DNA of 64,000 nt from Nautilus pompilius (taxonomy: Eukaryota > Mollusca > Cephalopoda > Nautilida > Nautilidae), in contig JACATO010000624.1 of assembly GCA_018389105.1 (NCBI GenBank), positions 1,364,001 through 1,428,000 of the forward strand, written 5' to 3'. Below the pieces are notes generated by a model. It saw only the letters and a list, made by a program, of their open reading frames with translations. It made no database searches and was not told the DNA's origin. Below are positions 25,561 through 37,196 of the stretch, in pieces (position 1 is the stretch's first letter; every line of letters starts with the position of its first letter). Both the position numbers and the translations under genes were made by a program.

Positions 25561-25749
25561 CACACACACACACTCCCAAGCCCCAGTAGTACTTTTCATT
25601 TTTAGATGTAAGAAACTGAAGAACAAGAAATAATAGCAATAGAAAATCTTGAAATTACCAATTTAGACATTTCAGAGAACTTGTTTTTCTATAAAACAAT
25701 TTAGTGCTAAAACTAATTCAAACATTTCAATTAATGTCTATTGCTTGGT

Positions 25750-26520
25750 GTGGTTTCTTACTGCATCTCTTTATTTTAAAAATGTCAACAGTTAAGTTGG
25801 GACTGGTAAATGTCAAGAATGTAATTATACAAACGCATCTTGACCACTGTGGTTTAAGCTATTGGTGGCATGTTTGATCAAGATTAATCTGCTAATATTT
25901 GTTTGCCATTAATTTCAGCACACTGCTGACACACAAAGATCCTAAGACCATCTTTACATGACATTTGCCTGACATGAAATATAAAAGATAGCAAATACCA
26001 GCTGTCATCTCACTTAAAAACTTAAAGATGGCAGTTTGGTTTAATGAGTCACTGAAAATTTTTGTTCGTTGATGACTGCTGGACTTGTGAAATGCAGCAG
26101 CAAGATAGTGAAAAATAAGAAACCCCAGTCCTAGACTAAGTAATGGATATTCTTATGCATCAAACATAAGTAGAAAATTTAGAACTTAGCATGTTGTCCT
26201 GTGAGCAGTGGGACATGTTTCTATCAGTGTTGGTGGAGAGGTTGCATGTGAAGCTATATACTACTTGAGTTTTATGGGGAGCATTCTTTACCAACAGGAA
26301 AACTGAAAATGAAATTACTGGAAACATCTACAGTAGTAAATTACACTAGGGAATTGTTTATACTGTAGCAACGAAATAATTTGAAACAATAACTTGCTAG
26401 AAAAGACTTAAAACCCTGGTTTGGCCACAGTCTCCTGATCCAAACCCCATTGGAGAATGAACTAGAGAAGTATCAAGAGATATCAGAACTATGCAAGAGA
26501 AATTTGGGTTACTTTACTAG
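25750..26520 (+). pseudogene. Tc1-like transposase relic, opposite orientation
   Basis: On the plus strand, about 26420-26480 reads 'WPQSPDPNPIGE', matching the 'WP.QSPDLNPIE' block. Before it, near 26290-26330, is 'EITGNIYSSKLH', resembling the 'I.G.MNS..Y' segment of Tc1 enzymes. Frames are broken throughout. It stands head-to-head with the minus-strand relic just upstream. Confidence 0.5.
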
Positions 26521-26717
26521 AAATACTGTTTATATTTATGGAACAAACTAAGTGCAGTACTTACATGAAAAGTGTCTATTTTGATTTTAAAATAGTTTAG
26601 TAAGAACGTCACAGTTAATGCTATATCCGTTTTTTTAATTTGATTTTGCAAGAATAATGCATTTTTATTAACAATAAATAAAAATGGCAAAAAAGCAGAG
26701 TTTTTGTATTGTGTGAG

Positions 26718-26733
26718 ATATATATATATATAT
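26718..26733. repeat. (TA)n microsatellite
   Basis: Short TA run. Similar runs occur at about 37410-37427 and 51740-51756. Confidence 0.9.
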
Positions 26734-28056
26734 GTGTCTTCTCCACGGCCCATTTTCCCAACATAAACACTTTTTTTCTTTTTATATTGCAAAAACATCA
26801 ACGATAATGCGCGATTGCCTACCCATAATACTCTCCAAAAAGTCGTATTTGGTCAGTTTATGTTCTCATGTATTTACCTTTTTTTTAACACGAATAACTA
26901 CGCGAATTGTTATTTACGATATCAAAGATATAGAAAGTAATTATTATAAATCTATTTTTAAAATGTTTGAAAATACCAGTACGATTGGACCAGCTCTAGA
27001 AATCAATCAATTTTCAAAGATCCAATCTCCCTAAACAATGCCTTTACTTTCAAACAAGAACCTACATCTTTCGTATTAGTCATTGAAGCGAGAAAACAGC
27101 AGTACGTAGGCAATCTTGTCGATTTTGTAAAAAATAAAATCTTGGTGAGTTGTAGATTTTTAATTTTGAAAAATCAGTCTGATAAATCGCATGTCGTAAC
27201 TTTCCCCCTAACCTGGGGCTTTAAAAAAAAAAGATTGACTTTGCATGTAATTACTTCAGTTCTTTTCCAATGGGGAGAATATGGCTAAGGGCTAATGGTA
27301 TCCAGCCGTCTACTAAGATCTCTTAGCTTTCATTTCTTTAATTGAAAAAATAACAAAAACAAACTGCCCGAAGACAGCTGCGTTAAGATCACGCCCTAGA
27401 AATCCCCAACTCTACCCTCACCACGTTTGGTTCTGTTTTTCTCTTGATTGACAGAAGAAGAAATTATTGATATGGAAGCAGAATTCCGGCCTCAGCGAAT
27501 TCGATAAAGTTTAACCACCTCTCTCGTAAAAATGATTGGGAGATATTTCTTCTCCCTAGTACATACACGCCAGAGAATTAGTCTTCTGGCCCCTTATTAT
27601 AAACCCCAATCGCGCCGTAACTGACTAATTGCCCAGAACCCACTACAGTTTTTCTTTTTCCTTTTGCGGAGAAAGTCACGCATAAGTATCTATCCTGCTC
27701 CGTGAAAGGACAAATCGGAGGGTGACTCATCACGCCTTACGCTTTGTTTAACCCCTGTCCGCTCAGGAAGGGCATAGCTGCACAAAATGCGACACGCACC
27801 TGACTGAAATTATTTTAAAACACATTAGAAAAGTCATGATAGCACAATCATTTCGGTTTCGGCCGACTTGAATGGGAAAGGTTTTAACACGTCTTTTTTT
27901 CGTTTTCTTCTTTAAAGATGTAAAAGGAAATACTTTTATAGTTGAGATTTTTGCCTAATTGTCGCTATAAATGCCAACCTTCGACGCAAAGATTATCGAG
28001 GGAAAGAAAAAAAGCAATAAGGCGAGCAAGTTTATTGTCTCCCTTAGCATTTCTCG

Positions 28057-28142
28057 TGACGTCACACTAGCCGTAATTATTATGGCGCTCCTGCTGACTG
28101 GTAGTTCATCCGTGACGTCCCGATGACGTGTTACACCACGTG
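28057..28142. promoter_or_regulatory. Cluster of CRE-like sites and an E box
   Basis: TGACGTCA (28057-28064), TGACGTCC (28113-28120), TGACGTG (28124-28130) and CACGTG (28137-28142) fall within 86 bases in a locally GC-richer stretch. This is the binding pattern of CREB/ATF and bHLH factors; function is inference. Confidence 0.4.
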
Positions 28143-29020
28143 TGCGCGCTAAATGGTTTTTTTGTTTGTTTCGAAGTCTGTTAAATAGGCTTTACAGAGG
28201 TTATTTTGCTTGAAATTTGTATAATAATAATAACCGTCTAAAATTATATCAAGAAAATGATTAAAATGTCCATTACATTAGTAGACAATACATAGGTCGT
28301 CATTATAATACGAACAGACAGTAGTAATCTTGATAGATAAAGGAAATGCTTCGCCAGGCTGAATAACTGAGTAATCTCCCTTTACGTTGCCCATTTTTCT
28401 TTTTATAATTTAATATTCATTTATTCAAATGCATAACATTTTCAAGACGCAGTTGGATTCAGACGATACATGTCAGGAAAAACTATTTATCCATCCTCTG
28501 ATTGTGTGGCTTTCTCGCGACATTGTTTTTCTTGTCTGCCCCAATGTCGAAGAGAAGATAAGATACAGTGATAATTACTTCAATCTCGCATTCGTTTTTG
28601 TTTTGTTTTTTATTCTTCTTTTATTTTTCCGCAGAAAATTAATGGATCCTCAAAGCTGCTGTTTGTTCGTTTCTCCAATTTTAGAAAACTGGCAAAACTG
28701 ACAAATATCGGCCTCCGTGTCGATAACAGGGAGCAATCAAAATAGCGGAGGGATTTCCGCATAACTGTTAAATAGCCGAAATTATCCGCAGTAACACATC
28801 CCGGATCTCGTGTTTTGTTTTACGTTTTCTTTCTTCGAGATACCGCACTTTATGCCGGTTTTTTTTTCTTTTTGTTCTTATATTTGAAAATTCTGTTAAA
28901 TAAATAATGCAGCGTAACAAATTTTCGCAAGCAAATCCGTTCGATCCCAGATTAGGCTCCATTTTTTTTTTTTTTTTTTGGTTTCATTACTTTGTTCTGT
29001 TTAAGTTTTCCGTTGTTGCT

Positions 29021-29250
29021 CTACGTCACCTCTCCCTCCCTCCCTATTACTGACATCACCTCTCTCTCTCTCCTTCCCTCCCTCCCTATTACTGACATCA
29101 CCTCTCTCTCCCTCCCTCCCTATTACTGACATCACCTCTCTCTCCCTCCCTCCCTATTACTGACGTCACCCCTCTCTCCATATTACTGACATCACCTCTC
29201 TCTCTCTCCTTCCCTCCCTCCCTATTACTGACGTCACCTCTCTCTCTTAT
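29021..29250. repeat. CT-rich minisatellite with CRE-like motifs
   Basis: The unit 'tattactgacatcacctctctc' plus a variable 'ccctccctccc' run repeats about six times with spacings of 26-42 bases. TGACATCA or TGACGTCA occurs at 29051, 29093, 29127, 29161, 29187 and 29229, with a partial TACGTCA at 29022. Two of these are perfect CRE palindromes. Confidence 0.92.
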
Positions 29251-32200
29251 TGCAATGTAGTTTAATCGCATTAATATCTTTAGAGTATTGCTGATGATGC
29301 TGTTGGTTTGGGGGAGAAATGGGGAGCCGTCTGTTAGTAGAAACACTTTTCGTGTTCAATAAATAAATAAACATTTCGCAGAAGGCCGGCGTCTGATACA
29401 GTTCGTTTCCCGCTCAAGACCTGCTTCGGACCAGTAGACAGACAGCACGTGAACAAATGATACCTGGTAGTCTCGTCTGGATAAGCGATTTCTGTCCCCC
29501 TAACTCCTCTAAAACTGAGCCAAATAAATTTGGTCGGTCAACCTGTGCCGAGTAAAACAGATGTGAAATGTACTAGGGTTCAAATGCATCCCATGTGGTA
29601 TATAGGGGGTTAAGAGAGAAGACAACCCATGTAATTAAAAATGAAATCCGTGATTAAATCACGTCTATAATCGCAAAAATCTTCAGGATTTAACGTTATA
29701 AATGGTTCATTCACAACCCATTTTTTAAAATAGTTTGCTCTGAATGATTACACCTCATATTTGTAATTCTAAAATATGTATATTTTAACCAGCTGCGCAT
29801 AAGTAAAGTGAAGGACGTATAAAACTCCCATCCAAAAGTTCTGGAAAACAGAGACTTGAGAAAGGGGGGGGCTGAACATTGTATTGTTATATCGAAATAG
29901 TTTCACTGAATACGAACTTTTTAATATCTTAATACTGGAACTTTCCCCTTTAGAGCTGCCATGCAAAATCCATTATGTCATAGCGCTTAATTTTCCAAAA
30001 TAACCTGCTTTACTGAGTTCCATTACTATGAAGCATTACGTGGCATCATTTGTCTCACTTTCGTTTTAATTTCATCCGCCAGAAGTTCGAGGTGACAAAT
30101 CTGCGACCTGTGCTGGCCAATCCGTGTTTGGGAAAGCGCGTTTCTTGCGTTCCACATACGGCTTGGGTAATATGGATGGATGCTTGGAGTAATTATCCTG
30201 TAGGAGAATAAACCACCGATAAGTCGGGCGTCAGAGAGCGTTGTACGTTGATTTGTGTCGACAACCATTGATCCAGCCAGGTATATTTCAATATTTTCAA
30301 AAATAACAATATTATTCTGTGATTAACGTTACTCTACCTAAGAGTATTTAAAAGAAAACAGTAATAAACATTCCATTCAGAAAAATTTGTTCTATATTCA
30401 ATTCCTATGCCTAATTAATAGTTTCGGTTGTTTTCTCTTTTATTTTTTACATATGTACCATTCTTCTTCTTAATTTTGCGTTCTACTGATCTTAGATATT
30501 TTTCATTAAACAGACAAAGTTAGAAATAGTTTTTTTATAGTTAATTATATATAATTCGTTATTTCATGACAACACAAAATGTCCAAGGTCAAATTCTTTT
30601 ATCAAACAAGGGAAATCCCAACGTGATATAGAATCGAAAGCATCCGACGGAATTGTGCTGTATACCGCGAGAATGTACCTGGAAACTTGAGGTCGTGGAA
30701 ATGCTCCTGGAAGAGGTAGAAAGTGTAAAACTACACCATTGCATTTCCCTTTTATCACTAGAGGATAAAAATACATCTGCCATTAGCATTCTTCAGGGTA
30801 TTTAAGTAGAAATGCTACGGTTAGCTTACCGAAGACAAAAACAACAAAGAATATGCTTTTAATGATTGGAAAGGTGATATTTGCAGGTGAAGCATAACTC
30901 GATTTGTTTAGCAAACGAAAGGCAGTACACATAAGGCGACGCTAAAATCAGTCAATCATGGTGAGTGAACGCTGTTGGTTTGAAGTTGTTTCAGTGGCCA
31001 AAGCATTCGACACATGTTCAAAAATCAATGGCATCGTGAGAAAGGATCAATGATACAGCATCGTGTCATATCGATTAACATTTTCTTTTTGTGAGAGCGA
31101 CGCTTAGCCTAAATCTGAGACACCTTTTCAACGCTGCGAGAAACCGCTCTGGGTTATTTGCGATTTAAGAGTCCACTGCTTTTATACCAGCGTAAGACAC
31201 GTGGCCTTTCCTGATTGGCCGACTTTTTCACCATCCGCGCCGGAGAGAGCGCTCGTTAGATGCCAGCCCAGACTAACAGCTCGATGTAGCCATCCTGTGG
31301 AAGATAACGGTTTGTTTTCGAAGATAACCACCGTCTTTCAGCTGCTTTATCGCACCGTGGAAGGGTTGGTTTCATTCAAATGCGTCAGCTCCTCCTCCAC
31401 AATCAGCCTGGGGCTAAGGGATACACAATAAACAATCCTTTTACTGTTCATTTGTAGAGGTTTTACGACTCGGAACAAATAATCGTATTTCGCATTTTGT
31501 TTCAATACAAAAACGGAAAAATAGTTTGTATTTTTTTTTCATTTCCGTTATTCGACGAACGATGTATTCATAATGAAAATATTCCGTGATGGAAGTTTTA
31601 TAATTCATTCTTACTCCCCCTCCCCGTTTACTTTTGTCTTTCTCTCTTCCTTTTCGTCGCGAATTACTAGATAAATAGATTCCCTGCCAAATTCGGTCTG
31701 AGCGGAATAAGCCCTATACGATTGGAAGCCCTGTGTAAATGGGCTATCGAGGCACAGCTGCTGTCAGGCTACCCACTGACAATGCACCCGTTGACTCGCT
31801 TCAGAAAACTCTGAACATTTGGTTATAACTGCTGTTAGCTTAAGGAAAAGTAGCTCTGCAATTTCACGGGAGAGAACTGCCTTGCAACTTGTGTGGATAG
31901 CACTTTACGTCGAAGGCGCATTAAAGATTGTCAATGCTCTACTGTTAAAGTGAGGCTGCAGAACGGACACACGCGGATATCGGATGACCCTCCCCCGCCC
32001 TTTAATATTTAAATTAATGGCTGCATATTTATGCACAGGTCACTTGATTCCTAACATTTCAAAGCAACTCTCTCGCCACAGAAGCAGATAAACAAGCTGC
32101 AGTTGCCACCTACACTAACTGGATATAAGCAGTGGATATGATGTAGACAGGTAATTCAAATCTACGGGTCCCTTCCACACAGGAAACAGAGAAACAAATT

Positions 32201-32899
32201 TCAAGTTGTAAATTCAAAAAAATAAGGCAGAGCCTACCTGGACTTCCTGATATTTTCCAGGCAATATCTGATGGCCCAAAACAAACTTTAGACTTCAGTT
32301 CCATCTGGTTCAAAATGTTTCAATGGATTGAATATAATGTAACTACTAATGGAATATTCTAGCTTCTACATAGATTTTTCCATGCGCCAAACAGAAATCC
32401 AAATGGCAGGACAGTCCTTGTAAATGATGGCTTCAGAAACTGGGAGAAAGCTTTGCAGAAAGATGCAGGGTTGTATCTTTATGTCTGAAGTGCATCACAA
32501 AGATGCTGTAGTTCAGTGACAGGGTTATAAGTGAATAAAAACAATGGAAAATCAATCAGTTTCCAATTAAATGAAACAGAAATGCTTGTGCAAGACAACT
32601 GTTATTATGTTAAAATTGTAGTGGACATTCTTCTTTTCACTGCTTAGCAAAGGACAACACAGCGATAGTAAAACTAGTTTAAAATACGAAAGTTTTCTAG
32701 CACTGCTGTTAATCAGTAAACATGACAAAATTCAAAATTAAAATGTGGCCAAAAAAAAGTTACCTACATATCTTCATCAATACCAAAATTAGCTCTTTAA
32801 TGTTATAGTCAACAATACACGAGAACAGATTAGGATTTAGATCAAAGCATCAGAGTTGTTTGCTTTGATAAGTCAATAAGGTAAAAAAAAAGGAAACAG

Positions 32900-34527
32900 G
32901 ATCAGGTGTCCAAAGCACTAAGATACTTTCATGAGAAAGCTATATATGAAATATTTCTGGGGTGCTCGACTTTTCAGTTTTTTTAATGTAAAATCACTGC
33001 TCTACTATATCCAAATCTTTGCTCAGGATGGCATAGATATCCAAAAGTATGCTGCTCAGATTTATGTAGTAGCAAGAGTAATGAGTGGCCATTCAGCATA
33101 TGTACAAACCATTTATTTCCATTGCTTCAATCATCAGTTGAACTTTTTTTTTTTAACTACAACTTTTTATTTTCCAAAATGATCTAACCTTTTTATGCAT
33201 ACACACACAGACATAAAAGTAAACATGACATTGCTAAAGAATATGTTGCATGACTAGTTGTTAATTGTTACATATTATATCTTCCAAATTTGATAACTTA
33301 GCAATTATGGATACTTATAGGATTCACTGAAGCATCCTGATTTTCTGTACTTCAGGAAAATCTTCACTTTTTCATGTCTAGATTAGCTGAGCATCCAAGT
33401 TCTCTGGAAGTGCAAAGGTCCATGAATCCTGATGAGACTCTGACTGAGCTAAAACACTTGCCCGATACTTGGTGTGTGTGTGTTAGATCTCAGCTTGCAG
33501 TGCAATTAAGAAAACCTTTGCACCTGCCAGAAAATTTCTGTCTAGGATTTCTACAACCAGCCTAGGTAGTGTCTCAGAGGTAGAAGCCCAAATTTTCCTT
33601 CTGTAACCTAACTTTGCTTCTGTTTGATCTTGCTTTCAAGAATTCTGGAATTACCATGTACTAGAAATTCAGAAAGAAGTTTTAATGGGTTTCAGCAGCT
33701 AAGGAAAACTTTGAATTTAAAGTTTTGCAGATAGAAGCTATTTTTTTTACTAAATAAAATGGCATTGATGAAGACTAATACAGTGCAATGAAAACCAAAA
33801 AGATAATGCCTGTTTCCTGCACATTTCAAGGAACCTGTTCCAGAGCAATGATGTAACAAACAGGAATCATCAACAACTTCCGAGGAATATCTCGTCAACT
33901 TGTACTCACAACTATTGACAGAATTGTAACTGAGCTAAGAAGCAGATTCAGTGAAATTAATAGCATCATGAAAGGCATTAGTAGTATGAGTTTGGATCCC
34001 AAAGTGATACCTTCCTCCACTTGCTGAGCATCCTATATGTGGCATGAATACTATGGAAGCTGAGGGTTGGATTTTAGTTTGTAAAGAGCACAATAGTAGT
34101 TTGTATTGTTTTTAAAGTTTGCAGGTCTACTGAATAATCATATTGCATTTCAAGAGCTGCTCAAATTTTGTCATTGTCATCATCTACCCTCCATCCACTC
34201 CTGCTGCTGAACATACCTTTCTACATGAGATGTTCAAAGACATATCTGCATAAACAAATATCAATGACTTTACTAGAAAACTGGACCTTGTTGCTGATGT
34301 GAACAAGTCTGCCTAGTCATCACAACAAATTAAAATAATGTATGATATTCTTACTTTAAAAAGTAAAGTTTGTTTTTTTTCATTTTAAACATGAAAAATA
34401 AATCTATAAATACAATTTGACAACCAAAAAGAGTTTGAGCTTCTTTAATTAATCTCCTGTCTTTCCTTAAAATTATATTTTTTTATAACCCCCCCCCCTT
34501 ACTTTCAGAAACCTGGACTTGCCACTA
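32900..34527 (+). pseudogene. Second hAT (ZMYM1-like) transposase relic
   Basis: Decayed plus-strand fragments occur in the order of a hAT transposase. Near 33040-33155 is 'VMSGHSAYVQ...YFHCFNHQLN', matching the 'DGA..MSG..VQ...HC.AH.LNL' block. Near 33445-33530 is 'ELKHLPDTWCVC', the 'L..TRW..R' block. Near 33860-33990 is 'TSEEYLVNLY' followed by 'ELRSRFSEIN'. Near 34170-34320 is 'STPAAEHTFLHEMFKDI', the C-terminal dimerisation signature, then a stop. A degenerate end (complement 'AGTGGCAAGTCCAGG') may mark the 3' terminus at about 34527; the 5' end was not found. Confidence 0.7.
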
Positions 34528-36992
34528 AGTTCATCAATAATCACCAGCTTTCATAAAGAGTTGTATCCACCTTTCCAATGTTTTCATCAGTTGTGTTATG
34601 CAAGTTATTTAATCATTGTCCAATACTGTTCAGTTATTTTTAAACCTGTCCACCCACTCGCACACTTTGTGCTATACAGCTTGAGCTAACCTTCTCAACA
34701 GGTACTTCAGTCAACAGAACACCTTCAGCCCACAGAAAACAAACTAGATTGTTGCTCTTCCATAAGGAACACTGACAACTGCAGGATCATGTTTTGATTT
34801 GGTACATCAAATGGTGCTCGGCTTCACAGCCTTTACCACTGTCACACAAAATATGCTGATGTAAATATTGCCTTTATTTTCTGAAATACCTTCAGAGGTG
34901 TATACGCACAAACACATTAGTATTTTTTTGTTTCTTTATGCGTCCTACAAATTATTTCTACTTGTTTATGTTAGACTCCTGCATAATTCATGGAAACATT
35001 TAAATGGTTGATGTGTAAACGATCCTAAGTAATTAATGCTAAATTCAAAGACAGATTAAACAATTAAGTAAAATTTATTAGTAGTGAATGTACCATACAA
35101 TCATGCAAGCTGTCTCTTAAAATGAGTCAAATAAAAACAAGCTAGTTCTCTGATTAATTGCATATTAGTCTCCACTTAACTGTATATCAAATAATAAAAC
35201 CTGATTATTTTGAGTTAAATAACCAGGTCATACTTTCAAAGCAGTTTCCACCAAACTGTTAGCAGCATGCATAATCAAAGGCATGCTTGACTAAGAGAAT
35301 GCAGTCATTTAACCAGTTTATTTATATATGTTATCTCCAGCAGTATAAACAAATTTGTAGCTTTAAACCAGCACAATATAGCAGACAGTTTGACAATCTG
35401 CGTATGTTTTAACATTAAAACACTCCTCCTAACCTCCAAAGAGTTCCATGTGTGGACTAGGTGTTACTTTGTATGTAATTTGCAACAGGATCTTGTTTCC
35501 AGGTGATTTTTTTTTAAAAAGTATACATGCATTATTTTTTAAACCACTCATTCACACTCAGCAAATTGACAATCAAGACATTACTGCATGGCAACAAAAC
35601 CAAAATTCTTCTACATGCACAAAGGTGAAACCAAATACAGTACATTAAATCATCTTCCCTAAACAATAAGCTACATATTTTAATGGGAGAAACAATAATG
35701 AAAGATTTAACCAGCCATGTGATGCCTGTCATTACATTTACAAACACCAAGTAGTTATCACCATAGCTCAGTGTCTAAAAAGCCTATTTTAACTTTTTAA
35801 TTTCCTAGATGCCAAAGCACACACATCAGCTTTATTATCTGTAATTGTTCCAGAACATTTACTTTATCCAGTGCCTGATACCATTCCTTCTTACAGTAAC
35901 TTATTTGGCTAGCTAAACTGGTTGTTTTTCTCTTATTATGCCTCATGCCATTCACTCTGGTCTCATTTTTAGCCTCAGGCTGGGGCTTAAGATTGAGCAA
36001 ATTCAGTACACCATTTTAAAACAGTTTCAACAGAATAATTGTGAAAGTTTTAACTGCTGATAGAATGACTCAACTTACTATCAGCAATCTCCGATCTTAT
36101 TTATTTTCATTAAGAAAAAGAAAAAATTATCCACATGAGAGCTCACTATCAGGTTCTAGATTAATTTTAAGTCAATTTAAAATTTAATTTAATTAATTGC
36201 ACCTACAGTTGTATTCATTTTGATGCAAGCAAAAACCACAAGATTGCTGCAACAGGAGACCACTCAAACAGCCCACAACCGTGGTGCAGCTCGGGTAGTA
36301 GTTCATCCAGCAATGAACCCAGCAGAAATAATATAGTAACATGCACTGAAATATATATCTATATTTAAGCAACTATCCCCAAAAATTATTTAATTCTACA
36401 ATTACTGAACTGAGTCACCTCCCTTTTACTGCATTATGTAATCTTGTAAATAAAATAAATTTTGTTTAAATGTACAAGATATTTCTGCAGTTTAACACAT
36501 TTCAATGATATTTTTGACACCAGCCCCAACATACACAGTCAGCCCTGTTCTCCCTGTACTGTGATGATTGTGGAATGACAGTAACTACTACAAAATAGAA
36601 TTAAATCACTGTATATTCTTTCAACTAAATATTATCGTCTGAAAAATCAAATGTTACACCTCGTTTTTGAAACTGACCAGACTTTGCTGTCAACATTTGA
36701 ACAAAATATTTCAGCAACACTTTTTTGAAGAGCAGCAAGATGTCATTGACCTTAGTCCAGCATCCCCCATCTTTGCCAGAAATTCAAATGGATCAGACAT
36801 CTAAAAAAAAAAATAATAATATGCTTATGAAGGTTGTGCCTCACACCAACTTTTTCAAATTACAGATGTTCTTACATTCAGATCTTTTGCAGGCATTGGA
36901 CCTACGAAATCTCTCTCCCTGTGTTGTCAATCAGTATAGCTAGTCAGTCAGCTATGGCGAAATGTTTTCTGTTTCATTTTTAGGTTTCTATT
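34528..36992. other. Non-coding stretch beyond AS3MT-B
   Basis: AT-rich sequence with no recognised gene, transposon or RNA. Confidence 0.5.
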
Positions 36993-36998
36993 TTTATT
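36993..36998 (-). promoter_or_regulatory. Candidate polyadenylation signal of AS3MT copy B
   Basis: AATAAA on the minus strand about 200 nt beyond the tentative stop codon of copy B. The spacing fits a 3' end if the proposed exon 9 is real. Confidence 0.3.
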
Positions 36999-37196
36999 TT
37001 AAAGTTTCCATAAAACAACTAAAGATTTTAAAAAACAAAAAACTTCAACAGTAAAAAGTATGAAGACAAGCAATGCATTTGTCAGTACACACAGAATTAC
37101 AGCAAAATTTCAAACAAAACTCTATTCTTCACCCAAAATTATCAAACACTTTGCATCCAATTCTATCAGGATGGCAGGTGTTGTAACACATTACAC

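Larger units (their letters stand above)
26530..32899. other. Intergenic stretch without recognised genes
   Basis: Contains the CRE-like cluster and the minisatellite listed separately. The region 31100-31430 is GC-richer, with 'tgattggccg' (reverse CCAAT) and 'tttata', and resembles a promoter. A 76-codon frame at 31201 has no known family. Confidence 0.45.

Noticed and set aside
29098..29346. Arg/Glu/Gly-rich frame on the minus strand
   Set aside because: Translation of the CT-rich minisatellite.
30564..30800. Overlapping frames on both strands; one plus-strand stretch loosely resembles a laminin-G strand
   Set aside because: The resemblance covers about ten residues, there are stops nearby and no splice-linked neighbour, so it is most likely chance.
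34160..34320. First read as a LINE endonuclease start ('IIYPPSTPAAEHTF')
   Set aside because: Order and motifs of the neighbouring pieces fit a hAT transposase C-terminus better (LP.TTATSEHSF signature, end of the protein).
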